Below, piece by piece: positions 11,531 through 22,840 of a DNA stretch of 64,000 nt (positions are counted from its first letter, which is position 1; the number at the start of each line of letters is the position of its first letter). Under the pieces are notes generated by a model. The model was not told the DNA's origin and did not search any database. It saw only the letters and a program-made list of their open reading frames with translations. Origin of the DNA: Chrysemys picta bellii (taxonomy: Eukaryota > Chordata > Testudines > Emydidae); NCBI RefSeq assembly GCF_011386835.1, contig NC_088795.1, positions 12,381,441 to 12,445,440 on the forward strand, read 5' to 3'. The position numbers were made by a program, and so were the translations under genes.

Positions 11531-12375
11531 CATAGAATCATAGGACTGGAAGGGACCTCAAGAGGTCATCTAGTCCAGTCCCCTGCACTCGGACTAAGTA
11601 TTATCTAGACCATCCCTGAGAGGTGTTTGTCCAACCAGCTCTTAAAAATCTCCAATGATGGAGATTCCACAACCTCTCTATGCAATTTACTCCAGTGCTT
11701 AACCACCCTGACAGTTAGGAAGTTTTTCCGAAAGTCCAACCTAAACCGCCCTTGCTACAGTTTAAGCCCTTGTCCTATCCTCAGAGGTTAAGAAGAACAA
11801 TTTTTCTCCCTCCTCCTTGTAACAACCTTTTATGTCCCTTCTCAGGCTTCTCTTCTCCAGACTAAACAACCCCAATTTTTTCAATCTTCCCTCATAGGCC
11901 ATGTTTTCTAGACCTTTAATCATTTTTGTTGCTCTTCTCTGGACTTTCTCCAATTTGTCCACATTCTTCCTGAAATGTGGCGCCCAGAACTGGACACAAT
12001 ACTCCAGTTGAGGCCTAATCAGCACAGAGTAGAGCGGAAGAATTACTTCTTTTGTCTTGCTTACAACACTCCTGTTAATACATCCCAGAATGATGTTCAC
12101 TTTTTTTTTTGCAAGTTTCAGAGTAGCAGCCGTGTTAGTCTGTATCCGCAAAAAGAACAGGAGTACTTGTGGCACCTTAGAGACTAACAAATTTATTAGA
12201 GCATAAGCTTTCGTGGGCTACAGCCGAAGAAGTGGGCTGTAGCCCACGAAAGCTTATGCGCTAATAAATTTGTTAGTCTAAGGTGCCACAAGTACTCCTG
12301 TTCTTTTTTTTGCAACAGTGTTAAACTGCTGACTCATATTTAGCTTGGGGTTCAATATGACCCCCAGATCCCTTT
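11531..12375 (-). mobile_element. CR1 LINE 3' end, interrupted by a SINE
   Basis: On the minus strand this is the C-terminal part of the CR1 reverse-transcriptase protein, with motifs such as [23 protein letters not shown] and LGLFSLEKR, followed by the CR1 3' tail ending near 11531 in the characteristic TCATAGAATCATAGGACTGG region. The element is 5'-truncated. A tRNA-type SINE dimer has inserted at about 12114-12309, after which CR1 sequence resumes to about 12375. Confidence 0.85.
12114..12309. repeat. Inverted dimer of a turtle SINE
   Basis: A SINE head starting GTTTCAGAGTAGCAGCCGTG is followed by a second copy in opposite orientation. The arms 12155-12223 and 12235-12303 are almost perfectly complementary, separated by about 11 bases. 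The same layout recurs at 20167-20370. It interrupts a CR1 copy, so it is younger than that CR1. Confidence 0.8.
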
Positions 12376-15235
12376 CCGCAGTACTTCAATACTGCCAAAA
12401 TGCCATGTCTAGCAAACAGATTTTGGTACGTAGAGGAAATATTGTCTTCCGGTTCCTATTGACTGCTTGGCAGAACTTAAGTGCATTTTTGTTTGTGCAA
12501 ATGAGAAGTTATCAGAAACAATTCTAAATACAGTTTGCACAACCAGATACATTAATTAGCTCGCATGCCTGTTATTCATACCCACACGCAAGTGAAGCCT
12601 TGTCCTAGTGACCCTTCTTTGGCCAAGTCTCTGCGGCAGGCCAGACAATATACAACAGAGGAATGCGAGGCTCTCCCTTTGCGGTGCGTCAGCTCCTGTT
12701 AATTTAGGAGAGACCAGAGACCAAACCTTTAGCCTGGGTCTCTCACATGGCAGAGCAGAACACTAACCAGAAAAACACTGGCTTACTCATGTACATTGGT
12801 AACATGCTGCATATCACTGGAATTTTTTTAAGATTGATGGATGTGCCCTGTTTCTGCTGAATTCAAAGACTTCTGCTAATCCCCGGCTTTCTAGATTCCT
12901 GGCATTGTATTGCTCAAATGGGCCTTCAGATAATGAGCCCTGAAGATCACAGAAGCGTTTACACTGAAAGGAATCTAGGGATTATTTCTCTTCAGAAGAT
13001 CTGTGGCAACCCGCCCTTTGGCAGAATAGTTCCAGTAACTAGATCATTTCGACAGCTACCTGCGTAAAATCCTGTTAATGATCATCTTCACCCATTTGGC
13101 CTCGGGATCCAAACAGATTTGCTGGCTCGTCTTCAGTGTCGCACTGGAAGGGATTGAACAATTTGTTTAAAATAATCTTAACGCTTTGAGAGCGTCTAGA
13201 AAAAACGGCGGCCCCTAGGCTAACTCCTGCTCTCACTCGTACTCTTCCACCTGCCAGTGATGTTACCGGAGCGGCAAAGCCGGAGCTGAGTGCCAGATTT
13301 GGCCCTGGTAGTTAATTGTCAATACGCTCCCTTTGGTCATGTGAAACTTAGACTTACTGACACGTAGAGACTGATTCTGATCTCATTGGCTCTGATTAGT
13401 CCCCAGTGTAACTCCATTGACTTTAGTGCTGTTAGTCCTGCTTTACACCGGGGTAAGTGAGAGCACAAGGAGGCCCTTATACTTTAATATATAAAAAAGC
13501 CCCTCACAGGAATGGATGTTCCTTATGTGCTAACGTATGGTGCCAATATTGGTGCACGCCTGACTTTGAAAATCTGGCCCGAAGTCGGTACAATTTAAAA
13601 AAAATTAATTTTGCATTCCAACTGTGTAAATTATATATAATGAAAGTCTATTTAGCTATGGCCTTTCCTTTGGTGTTTCCATTCCTCTCTAAAAAATACC
13701 CTAACGGTCAGATACTTCCCAAAATAATTTCAGGCAGTTCCCATTGACTACAAGGAGAGCTCTGCTAAAGCTCAAGGGGTAACCTGTGGCTCTTGACGTT
13801 TTGCTTGATCACTTCTTTGAAAGAAGTAGTTTTGAAATCTTAGTATCTCTTGCTGGGTAGGGCACAGGGGACTACCCCTTTAAGGACCAGTCTGGCACTT
13901 ACAGCTGAAGCAAGCCTGCGAGTAATCAAGGATCCCCTGTGGCTGGGCAACTTAAAAAGAAAAGGGAAGCTGGGTTGGACTAGAAGCTGTGCAGGCTGTT
14001 ATGGGCTGTGGTCTCTCTCAGACTAGCCTGGCCAAGGCCACAGACCTTTGTTTTGCTGATTCACTTTGGGAACCCTGAACCAGGGCTCTGAGGTAAGGAC
14101 CTTATGAACTTCTGTTCACACTGCTCCTTCCCTGAGGCTGACGTAAGGGGAAGATATGTGTTTTGTTAGCTTGTTTTAGCTTCCCTCTGGGTTGGATTCT
14201 TTCCACCATGTAACATATAGCTACCCTGTAATTAGAATAGCCGTGTTAAAATCACTGGCGAAAACAAAGGCAAACGGCCTGGGTTTGGTTTCATGCACCA
14301 GAAGGAAACCTCAGGCTACATGTGTCTACATGTACCTTGACAGTGTGGGTGTCAACGCTTTGGGTAGCACTATCTGTGGCCCACACACGTGGAATTTGAT
14401 GTGCTGAGGCCGGTGACCAGCTGTGAGGTCTGGATCAACCGTTTCCCTCACCACCTCAACCAGTGAGGGTTCTGTTGGAAGGATGTGGTAGCCAGTGGCT
14501 ACATCAGCCTGTCAGCAGAGAGCTTCTGTGCTACGGAAGAGTTGTCCGTGGTGGGGATGTAGGCTGGGGAGTCCTGGCGGTGTTAGCGAGCAGGGAAGGC
14601 TCTGGTAGGGTGACTCCATAAGAGCCATGCTACCAAGGAGCCAGAGGGAGACTCGGAACTGCAACAAAGGGATTGGGCCTCTGTGCTGATCCTGGCCTGT
14701 GGAGGATTCACCCAGGGCTACCAAATCTGGAGTGTGACCAATCAAAGTCTTGCAAGAGCAGAGAGTTGCCATGCAGGGCTCCTAACTATGCAGAGGGAAC
14801 AGCGGTGAAAGTACAGTGTATGGTCTGGTATGCTGTACCAGTAAGGTATTTATAGCTGATAAAGCATACTGGAAAGACACAGGAGGAGCCCACCCCCAGC
14901 CCTTCCATGCAGCTGTCTCCCCTGAGTCCTCCTGCCTGGGGTCTATACAACAGAAGTCTTTGGTGCAGTGGGAGGAGGACAGAACTCCCTCCCACCCCCA
15001 CAAGGTAATGTGGGATGGATGTGGATCATGGGGAGGGGACAGGGAGAGCGTGGGGGCCCCAGGAAGGTGTCATGTGGGGGGGTCACATGGGGAGGTCACC
15101 TCCTCCCCCCTTTTGTGTCTCTCCCATGAGTGCAGCATACCGGCAAGAAATGATTTCTACTTGCACCACTGAGAGGGAAATGCCACATGGCAGGTGCCCT
15201 GCTGAGCTATACAGGAGCGGGGCTCTGCTCTTGTG
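12376..15235. other. Intergenic, no supported gene
   Basis: Mostly unique-looking sequence. The 13850-14150 part has repeat-like character. A + strand open frame at 14816-15172 contains a CC pair but lacks chemokine spacing; see the rejected list. Confidence 0.35.
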
Positions 15236-15259
15236 GGATTTAGGAGCTCTGCATGTTAG

Positions 15260-15369
15260 GTGCCTCCTCCTCCTCCACAACAGTGTATTTGTCCTGCAGG
15301 TGCCCCACTACTCCAGCCTGTGGTGGAGCTTCTAAAACGATGGATGAGCAAACCAAATAGCTCAGAAAC
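15260..15369 (+). other. Exon-like open segment of unknown identity
   Basis: A pyrimidine-containing acceptor (ending TTGTCCTGCAG at about 15299) is followed by an open stretch encoding PVVELLKRWMSKPNSSET and a GTAAGA donor at 15370. The amphipathic helix loosely resembles the C-terminal helix of CXC chemokines, but the preceding residues do not contain the expected ATLKNG-like strand. It may be chance; no partner exons were found. Confidence 0.15.
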
Positions 15370-15839
15370 GGTAAGAGAACGGTCTTCTGGGGATAAAGCG
15401 AGGGTTTCCATTCCCCAATGCTGTCAATCTTGCAGCTTTCACAAGCACTCCATTCGGATGGCTACTGGCTTGTGAAATCCTGTGGTTTCAACTTACATGA
15501 CTTCCACGGTGCCGCACTGTGGGCCTTTGGGGATGATTTCCACATGTACCAAGTGCTTTGGTGATATCAAGCCCGAGACAGTCTGGAGACAGTGACACCG
15601 CAACTCTCCACCCAGAAGTGACTCTGTGAGGGAAGGAAAGTGAGGGGCATCACTGAGTGAGGAACTGAACTAAGTTAATGCTCCAAAAAAGTGTATGGAA
15701 GGGAGAAAAACACGTTGCAGGGTTTAAGCCACTCTCACTAATGGGGATTAGGACAAGACCTTCTTAGGATGCACATTCTACTAGATCTGCCAGCTGTAGG
15801 GTTTGTGCATCTGACACTGTCTGAGACAGGATACAATCT

Positions 15840-16005
15840 ATCTTAGGTACTTATTTGGTACCACAGTACCTCACAATCTGTGATGGCTTTTTCCACACAA
15901 CACCCCTGTGAGGTAGAGCAGCCCCATTATTCCCATTGTACAGATGGGACCTGAGGCACAGAAAGACTAAGTGACTAGCCTGAGGTGGAGGCCTGAGACC
16001 TCATC
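15840..16005 (+). repeat. MIR/CORE-SINE-like remnant
   Basis: The sequence follows the MIR core: CACCCCTGTGAGGTAGAGCA, then CCATTGTACAGATGGGACC, then TGAGGCACAGAAAGACTAAG. It is degraded but in the right order. Confidence 0.65.
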
Positions 16006-17684
16006 AAACCTTCCCACCCCCCATATTAAACCAGCCTTGGGTGAAACTCAGGGAGTTAGTTCGCCACTAAAATTGAAAAAAGGAATGTTCTGCTGCTGAT
16101 AAAGCACCCCCTCCTCAGGAATGTCCCTAAGGGGAGTTATAACCACCAAGGTTGTAAAAATGCTGGGAAACTAGGGAAGATACAGAAAGACTCAACAAAT
16201 GGTAAGATAAGCTCTGAGCAGCATTTTTTTGCTGACCATCTGCACAAACAGAGAAGGTCACAACTAAGTTACAATTTGGGCATGAAAGATAAAATGTCAA
16301 GAACTTGGGAAGAAAGGAGGACACGTAGGTGCCAGTGCGTAATTGGTCACAATTTTTGTTATTTAGGAGTGTGGGATCATGGGATAGGTTTAGTAAATGT
16401 GAAGGAGGGAGCTAGTTTTATCTATATAATGTAAATGAAAACCCAATGCTCTTTGGGAACCATTTCCAGACTGCAGTTCAACATCAAGCTGTTGGAACTC
16501 TGGCCCTTCTGCATGACCGTGAGGTGCAGAGGCATTGCTGGGAACCCCCAGATGGATGAATCCTGACTGGCCATTGGGTGAAATTTGTCTGTATATTGGG
16601 AGTGGTGAGCATAAGAGATTTGCTTGATCTATGTATTCTGTGTGTGTGTTGCTAATAATTAGATGTTTAGAGCACAAGCGTAAGGCTCTTTCACTGGGAG
16701 AAGGTTCTGGAGACCCCTGAAGGAAAGGGCAGGTACTTAAATTGACCAGGTTTCTTCCTGAGCCCCATGGGTAAGGATAGGTGCCTTTAAACCCTGAGCC
16801 CTCAGAAGGGAAAGGGTGGAGGTGCCTAAATTGAGGGGATCATGTCTTGAGCCCTCGGTAGGGTATAGGCAAGGTGCCTTAAATTGGCCAGGTCACACTT
16901 TGAACCTTTGGTAGGGTACCTTAAATTGAGCCGGTAACAGACATTACACCAGAAGTCTCTGGCCTAGCAGGGACTTGACCCCCGGTCTTTCAGTTCCAAG
17001 ACCAGCATTGTGTTCAACGAACCACCGCGCTGAGCCACAGCCGTTTCTATGTTGTGCCTATGAACAAAGATACACTACTTCTGCCACCTTTAAACACCCA
17101 TCATTTGAACAAATGACATGTCTTTGACACAAAGAAAAGGAAAGGCTGAGAGGGCTTGATGCTGCATCGTGCAGCGACAGAGGCTTGGGAGTACAAGCTG
17201 TAAGCAAAAGGACGAGCGTGACCGAGAGCACGCAGGAACAAGCATGCTGTTACACAGCTGCCCAGTTACTCGTGGCTGGCAATTGGAGGGCAGCCCGAGT
17301 GAGGCGTGTGTAGGGAAGTGCAGCACTTTTGCATGCGGAGGTTTCAAGGGGCTGGAGACTGACTACCCTGCTGTACTTCAACCTCCTCCTCCAGCTCCCG
17401 GCGGTCTGGCACACAGCAGCCTTCCACGCCCTGCTCTACCGCCTCCCCTCACAAGCACAGGGCGACAATCCAGAGGCTTGTATAAAAAGGAGAGTTAAAT
17501 AAGGACGCTCAGACTTATATTTGTATGGATCAGCTCATGTTCTCTGAGACAAGACACAAAGCTCAGAATCATCCGTGTAGGATCCCAGCCAGTAAGGGCC
17601 ATGCGGTACCCGCTCTTAGCAGAGCCTGCAAGTCCAATAAGATGGAGGAGCCAGGAAGTCTAATAAGATTCCCCTTGTTGTGTG
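16006..17684. other. Intergenic, possible LTR-like fragment, no supported gene
   Basis: The part at about 16390-16930 has a composition and internal near-repeats (recurrent TAGGGTA..GGTGCC and CCTTAAATTG blocks) that suggest a decayed LTR, but ends were not found. No chemokine exon 2 or 3 was identified on the minus strand, although this is where the gene beginning at 18847 would continue. Confidence 0.3.
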
Positions 17685-18789
17685 GCATGACCAATAGCTG
17701 CTCCCCTCAGGAGAGAGGAGCTGGGTGAGTGGGACACTGATGAAGCAAGGAAAGCAAACTCTTACGGTACCGTGTGCTAGTTCCTCCATGGTGCTGTCCA
17801 GCCCCCTGTTCCCCTTCACAGATCCCTAGGAGACAATACTGCCATAGGCTCCTCTGTCCACACCTGACCAATAGCTCCCTGTTTGCAGTGTTGCTCCCAT
17901 GATATTAGAGAGACAAGGTGGTGAGGTTTTCACTGGACCAACTTCGGCTAACGAAAGAGACAAGCTTTCTAGCTGCACCAAGCTCCTCTTCTACCTCCCT
18001 GGCTGAGAGCAGCACAGGAACGAGGCAGAAACGGATGCTGCTAGAAGCCTAGTTAATTTTTGGTGCAAACATCCACTCGACTAGCCAGCAGCACACAGCA
18101 GCTGCTCCATGGTGCTACACTTGACCTGTCCCCATGGAGTTCCCACGTCAGCCAAAGGTCTTCCGGAGCCTTAACAGAAGAGATGGGGACTATTCTGTGT
18201 TAGTTCTGCTCTTCTCTCTCCCCCACCGGTGAGGCTTTCCTGTCCTAGCTTTCGTTGATTTGCTCACCACCACACGTCACAAGGGAACGGAGTGTAGGAC
18301 CCTAAAAGACTGGAGTGAATCAGCTGAAATAACTGTCAGAAAACCGATTTGCAAATCAGCTCCCCCCTTTAATAACCAGCCAACAGCTGAGTTTGAGGTT
18401 CTGGGTCTCTCCTGGAGTGGTCGACATCATGGACACCTCAAGCAGGGGAAAGACTTGGAGTACCCGAAGTGCAGCACACTACCCTGTTCCTGTACTGAGG
18501 GTCTGATTCGGATCTCACTTTCATCTGTGTAAATCAGGCATCACGTCACCAAAGGCAGTGGAGTTCCATCCGTTTAAAACTGCTCTGGGATTAGAAGTGA
18601 AGCCATAGCTGGAATTGTCTTAAACTCTGCATGCGTTCTGTGTGATCTGTTCTCTTAAACAGTGTGTGTGCTGAGTTTAAAGCCGTTCAGTAATTCCATA
18701 CACCTTTACATTACAACACTTTTTTTTTCTGCAAATACTGTAAAAGGCATTAACAAGGGAAAAGACTAAAAGTACTGTGAATTGCTTAC

Positions 18790-18847
18790 CTTGACAGACG
18801 CCTGTGAGAGTAAGCAGCAGGAGGGAGAATGTGATCTTGTTGTCCAT
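18790..18847 (-). CDS. CXC chemokine-type signal-peptide exon (copy D1)
   Basis: Minus-strand ATG at 18847 opens 19 codons, MDNKITFSLLLLTLTGVCQ, followed by one base and a GTAAGC donor at 18789. A short hydrophobic signal peptide ending in a phase 1 intron just before Gly is the standard first exon of CXC chemokines; sequence and length resemble the CXCL9/10/11 group. A TATA box lies about 95 bases upstream (18943-18950). It differs from copy D2 by one base (Val17 for Ile). No exon 2-4 was found further left, so this may be an orphan exon or a gene with distant, unrecognised exons. Family identity is inferred from the signal exon alone. Confidence 0.5.
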
Positions 18848-18942
18848 GGCTGCTTCGCTGGTTTGTTTCTTGCCTTGCTGGTGGTGAACAGCTACTTAAA
18901 ATCAGCTCTGTGGCAACTACAGACCCTGTGATAGCAGTGATG

Positions 18943-18950
18943 CTTTTATA
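18943..18950 (-). promoter_or_regulatory. TATA box of copy D1
   Basis: TATAAAAG on the minus strand, about 95 bases before the ATG at 18847. The equivalent box stands at the mirrored position in copy D2. Confidence 0.65.
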
Positions 18951-19076
18951 CTGTGTGGTGTGTGAGGGAGGATCTTAGATGAGACAGAGATTACAGACTA
19001 ACAACCCACAAGTAACTTGGATTTATTCTGCTTACTTTAATTCCTTCCTGGCGCTGAGAAAACAGTAAAATGAGAT

Positions 19077-19089
19077 GATGAAAGAGAAT
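19077..19089 (+). promoter_or_regulatory. ISRE-like element upstream of D1
   Basis: GATGAAAGAGAAT fits the interferon-response core GAAANNGAAA with one mismatch. It lies about 130 bases upstream of the D1 TATA box, a usual place in interferon-induced CXCL genes. Functional role is inferred. Confidence 0.35.
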
Positions 19090-19639
19090 GAGCTTTGTTC
19101 TTCCTTGTTCACCAGCTGCTGAATTTCAGAGGCCCAAACTCCGCTCACTCTTGGTTCACTGATGTAATACAGCAGTAACCGCAGTCAAATCTGTGGCATT
19201 GCACATGCTGATGGATAACTGGGGTATGTGACAGGATAATGAGATCTGCTGATTGAAGTGGAGTAGATGCGATGCAAGACAATGACAGGGGAATAAAAAG
19301 TAAATGGTATCACTACCCAAAATCTGTCTTTTCCCCCTAATACCGTGGCATGTCATTGCAGTGAATTAAAACAGTTTAAGAACTTATCTTCTGCACTTGA
19401 TGACCTTTTTGCTTTTCAGTGGTGCAGTAATAAGTAGAACACACCTAAAATAAGACATAAGTGAATTGAATTAAATAAGATGGATGAGATGCCTAATTAT
19501 CAGACTAAGGCCATGACCCTGCAAAGACTTAAGCATGTACATAACTATATGCACTGTGATTAGTCCCAGTGGACTTTGTGGAACTACTCCCTGTGCAACT
19601 TTAAACATGTGCATGATCAGGGTATAGAATCACCGCAAT

Positions 19640-19770
19640 GTCGGATTAGAAGGGAGCTCAAGAAGAGATCTAGTCCAGCCTGTTATGCTGAAATACGTAT
19701 GTCATCAAGTAAACCGAGACCCTCCCTGACAGGTGTTTAACCTGTTCTTAAAAACCTCCAGTGACTGGGA
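19640..19770 (-). mobile_element. CR1 3' tail fragment
   Basis: The region from TATAGAATCACCGCAATG through CTAGTCCAGCCTG to the CCTCCAGTGACTGGGA block is the CR1 3' terminal signature. Its outer part lies inside the inverted repeat arm. Confidence 0.55.
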
Positions 19771-19774
19771 TCAT

Positions 19775-20010
19775 AATAAATAATAGCATTAATTGATACC
19801 TCACTCCTATGAAGTGATTTTCATCTGCATTTTCTTCTCAAAGCACTTACAAAGGAGTTTAGAATCATCATCCCCATTTCACAGATAGTGAAACTGAGGC
19901 ACAGAGAGGTGATGTGACAAGCACAAGGTCATCCACAAGTCTTGTGGGAGAGCCAAGACTAGAACCCAGAGCTTCAGAGGCCCAGTCTGGTGTTCTAGCC
20001 AATAGGCCAG
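19775..20010 (+). repeat. MIR/CORE-SINE
   Basis: A long match in order to the MIR core: CCCCATTTCACAGATAGTGA, AACTGAGGCACAGAGAGGTG, GCACAAGGTCATCC, AGAGCCAAGACTAGAACCCA. This is the best preserved MIR-type copy in the window. Confidence 0.8.
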
Positions 20011-20166
20011 TGTCTCTTATGAGCATTGGGTTAGCACCTGGGGAGCCCCATTGTTCTTAGTGCTCCACAACCATAGACCAGAGAAAAGGGCCCAGCCCCA
20101 AAGAGCTTATGCTCCAAGTATAAGATGAGAGATAACAGGTGGATCATAGTAACTACTACTAATAAC

Positions 20167-20370
20167 AGGTTTCAGAGTAGCAGCCGTGTTAGTCTGTATC
20201 CGCAAAAAGAAGAACAGGAGTACTTGTGGCACCTTAGAGACTAACAAATTTATTAGAGCATAAGCTTTCGTGGACTGCATCCGAAGAAGTGGGCTGTAGT
20301 CCACGAAAGCTTATGCTCTAATAAATTTGTTAGTCTCTAAGGTGCCACAAGTACTCCTGTTCTTCTTTTT
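20167..20370. repeat. Inverted dimer of a turtle SINE
   Basis: Begins GTTTCAGAGTAGCAGCCGTG, as at 12114. The arms 20204-20276 and 20298-20370 are essentially perfect 73-bp reverse complements with a 21-base loop. It lies in the spacer of inverted repeat 1. Confidence 0.85.
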
Positions 20371-20479
20371 ACTACTAATAAATAACAGTAATGATGTCAA
20401 TGGGCGCTGTGGGTTTTCAACCCCTCTGAACATCAGGCCCTGTTGCAACAGAGCATGTATGCATGTATGTACATTTGAG

Positions 20480-20585
20480 TGTGTAGGTCAGCCTTTCCTC
20501 CCAAATGGGGAATTTTACCACTCACTCAACGATCACAGTGGTCTAGGGGCGGGGGGGGTCAGATAAGCAACATGAATTCTTGCCC
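20480..20585 (+). repeat. Left arm of a small nested inverted repeat
   Basis: The segment from the CCTTTCCTCCCAAATGGGG block to AGCAACATGAATTCTTGC is the diverged reverse complement of 21408-21510, giving about 100-bp arms around an 820-bp loop. Confidence 0.65.
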
Positions 20586-20654
20586 CAGGGTTGGGACCAG
20601 AAAGATTCTTGGCTATGATGGGAATCAGTTTAGGAAAAGAAGGCCTAGCAAAGA

Positions 20655-21250
20655 CACTTGTTTATATATAAAAATATTTTTCAGGGCCGCTGCAAACTCT
20701 AGGTGTAAAAATGTCAATGTTTTTTAGTCCAGACATTGTTTTAAGAGGGTAGCATCCCTCCATCTGGCTACCTCTTTACTGAATTCTATAGGGACTATTT
20801 TCAGAAGGAAGTGTTAGACCTATCGGCACAGTACATAATGCATGGACCTTTTCTTGTGGGCAGAAAAAACATTTGCTGCTTGTTTATGGATTTTGAGTTC
20901 TATCAAAATACATGAAAGGAAATGGGAGTCTTGCTGTTTTATTACATATTAGAGAGACCACATGATAGTATGGTACAGAAACCTTTATCAGCATGAGTGT
21001 GGGATGGTCTTGCTGCATTGCAAATCAGTGCCAGTAAATCCTCTAGACTCCACCACCATGCAGTCTTGGACACAAATGCAGGAAAAATGAACTAATGCGG
21101 AGAGGGTTTGTCCTCGCTCATTCTGTGTATCCATGCACTGGAGAGCTAGCCTGCCTTGCGCACTGTATATCCAACTTCTCAGGATTGAACAGAGGAAAAT
21201 TCTAACTGGGGTTGGAAGTTTCTTGAAGTGATGTAAATTAGCGTTTCTAT
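20655..21250 (+). other. Relic of an ELR-chemokine 3' flank
   Basis: 20655-20870 aligns loosely with the region after gene A (about 43848-44065), sharing TTTATATATA..TTCTCAGGGC and CAGAAGGAAGTGTTAG blocks. 20870-21250 aligns closely with 54870-56345, the flank after gene B, apart from the hAT insertion there. It therefore represents chemokine-locus 3' sequence without a gene. Confidence 0.6.
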
Positions 21251-21407
21251 AAATAACATGATTGTAAGGTCAAACACTTAGAAGCGTTCTAAGGTTACAA
21301 GTAAATGCTCACTCCTTTCGAGGGAGTACTCCCCTTTTCCCAGTGAGATATGGTTCACATTTCTAGCTCTGATTGGTAAAATGCTTATTGTACCTTAAAC
21401 CTGTCCC

Positions 21408-21510
21408 TGGTGCAAGAATTCATGTTGCTTATCTGACCCCCCTGCCCCAAGACAACTGTGATCATTGAGTGAGTGGTATACATTCCCCATTTGGGAGGAA
21501 AGGCCTACAC
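21408..21510 (-). repeat. Right arm of the small nested inverted repeat
   Basis: Reverse complement partner of 20480-20585; both hold the CATTTGGGAGGAAAGGC and GAATTCATGTTGCTTATCTG type blocks, about 85-90% alike by eye. Confidence 0.65.
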
Positions 21511-22480
21511 AATTAGCGTCTGGTTGAAGCTGCTAAGAAGTCGATACAGCAGAGTATAGTGGGCAGAGTGCAGGGGGGTTGGAGAAAGGTGCATGACCAA
21601 TGCAATTATTCAGATAGATATCACCCCCACTTGTATGAGGTGTCTATACCCACAGGTCTGGTCACTTTGCAAGCCACCATCTGCAGACTATTCAGATATC
21701 ATGACTGAATAAATCTGGAGCATTGATTTCAAGATTAGTTGTGAATATCTCGAGCCCTGTTAAAATCAGCAGCACTATACAGAAACTCCTCACTTAAAGT
21801 CGTCCCAGTTAACGCTGTTTCGTTGCTGATCAATTAGGGAACATGCTCGTTTAAAGTTGCGCAATGCTCCCTTCTAAGGTCTTTTTGCAGCCGCCTGCTT
21901 TGTCCACTGCTTGCAGGAAGAGCAGCCCCTTGCAGTTTGCTGGTGGGGGCTTGGAACTAGGGTGGACCAGCAGCCCCTCTATCAGCTCCCCGCTCCCCTA
22001 AGTTCCCTGTGCAGCAGCTGCCTGCAGTTCAGCTGTGTCCCTCCCCCACTGCCATGTGCTGCTCCTGCCCTCTGCCTTGGAGCTGCTCCCTGAGACTCCT
22101 GCTTGCTGTGCTGGGGAAGGGGAGGGAAGGGAAGGGGGGGGCTAATGTCAGGGTGTCCCCCTCCCCCCGCACCTCGCTTACCCCATCTTCCATAGAGCAA
22201 GGCTCAGGATGGAGGGAGCTTGCAGCAGCTGCGGTCTCAGCAAGCTGATCTAATTAACAAGGCAGTGTACTTAAGGGAAATGCGCATATCTCCCTCCAGT
22301 CCTACTGCCTTGTAGAGTGTGAGAGTTAACCCTTGAGGGCTCAGCCAGTTGCTAGTTCATCATTTAGCAGTAAGGCATTCCCTGGGAAATATCCCATCCT
22401 CTGACTCCTCCACCTCAACCAAGCTTCACAATCATCATCACTGTGTACCAGTATTAAATTGTTTGTTTAAAACTTATACT

Positions 22481-22519
22481 GTGTGTGTGTGTATGTATAT
22501 ATATATATATATATATATA
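22481..22519. repeat. TG/TA microsatellite
   Basis: A (TG)n run passes into GTATG and then a long (TA)n run. No gene context. Confidence 0.9.
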
Positions 22520-22840
22520 GTCTTTTCTCTGGTGAAAAAAATTTCCCTGGAACCTAACCCCCTCATTTACATGAATTCTTATGTGGAAATTGGATTTGCT
22601 TAACATTGTTTTGCTTAAAGTCGAATTTTTCAGGAACATAACTCCAATGTTAAGTGAGGAGCTACTGTATTATAAATATCTGTCTGCCTTTCTGGAGTGC
22701 CATAATGAAGGAAGAGAAGACTTTAAATGTGCTTTGAATTTAACCCTTCTGAATATTTTTCTTTTTAGAGCAGATCTCCAGCTGGAGTCAGGATCAGGTC
22801 AATCCCTTTTTGGTTTTTTTAGTAATTAATGGAGATATCC

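Larger units (their letters stand above)
17685..19690 (+). repeat. Left arm of inverted repeat 1 (chemokine first-exon palindrome)
   Basis: This segment is the reverse complement of about 23095-25130. Paired coordinates sum to about 42798 at the ATG and at the TATA box, showing few net indels there. Identity looks high (roughly 95%) around the exon and lower toward the spacer. It carries a promoter and signal-peptide exon on the minus strand. The outer boundary is sharp: the right arm switches to CR1 at about 25130, while the left arm continues as unrelated sequence below 17685. Confidence 0.85.

Noticed and set aside
14816..15172. Plus-strand frame with a CC pair (LVCCTSKVF), possible CC chemokine
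   Set aside because: Spacing to the next cysteine is about 32 residues, there is no fourth cysteine in register, and no signal exon nearby.
17090..17347. Minus-strand frame with a CRC motif behind a TTTTGCTTACAG acceptor, downstream of the D1 signal exon
   Set aside because: The reading frame with CRC does not fit the phase 1 donor of D1, the next cysteine is at the wrong distance, and no strand or helix motif of a chemokine follows.
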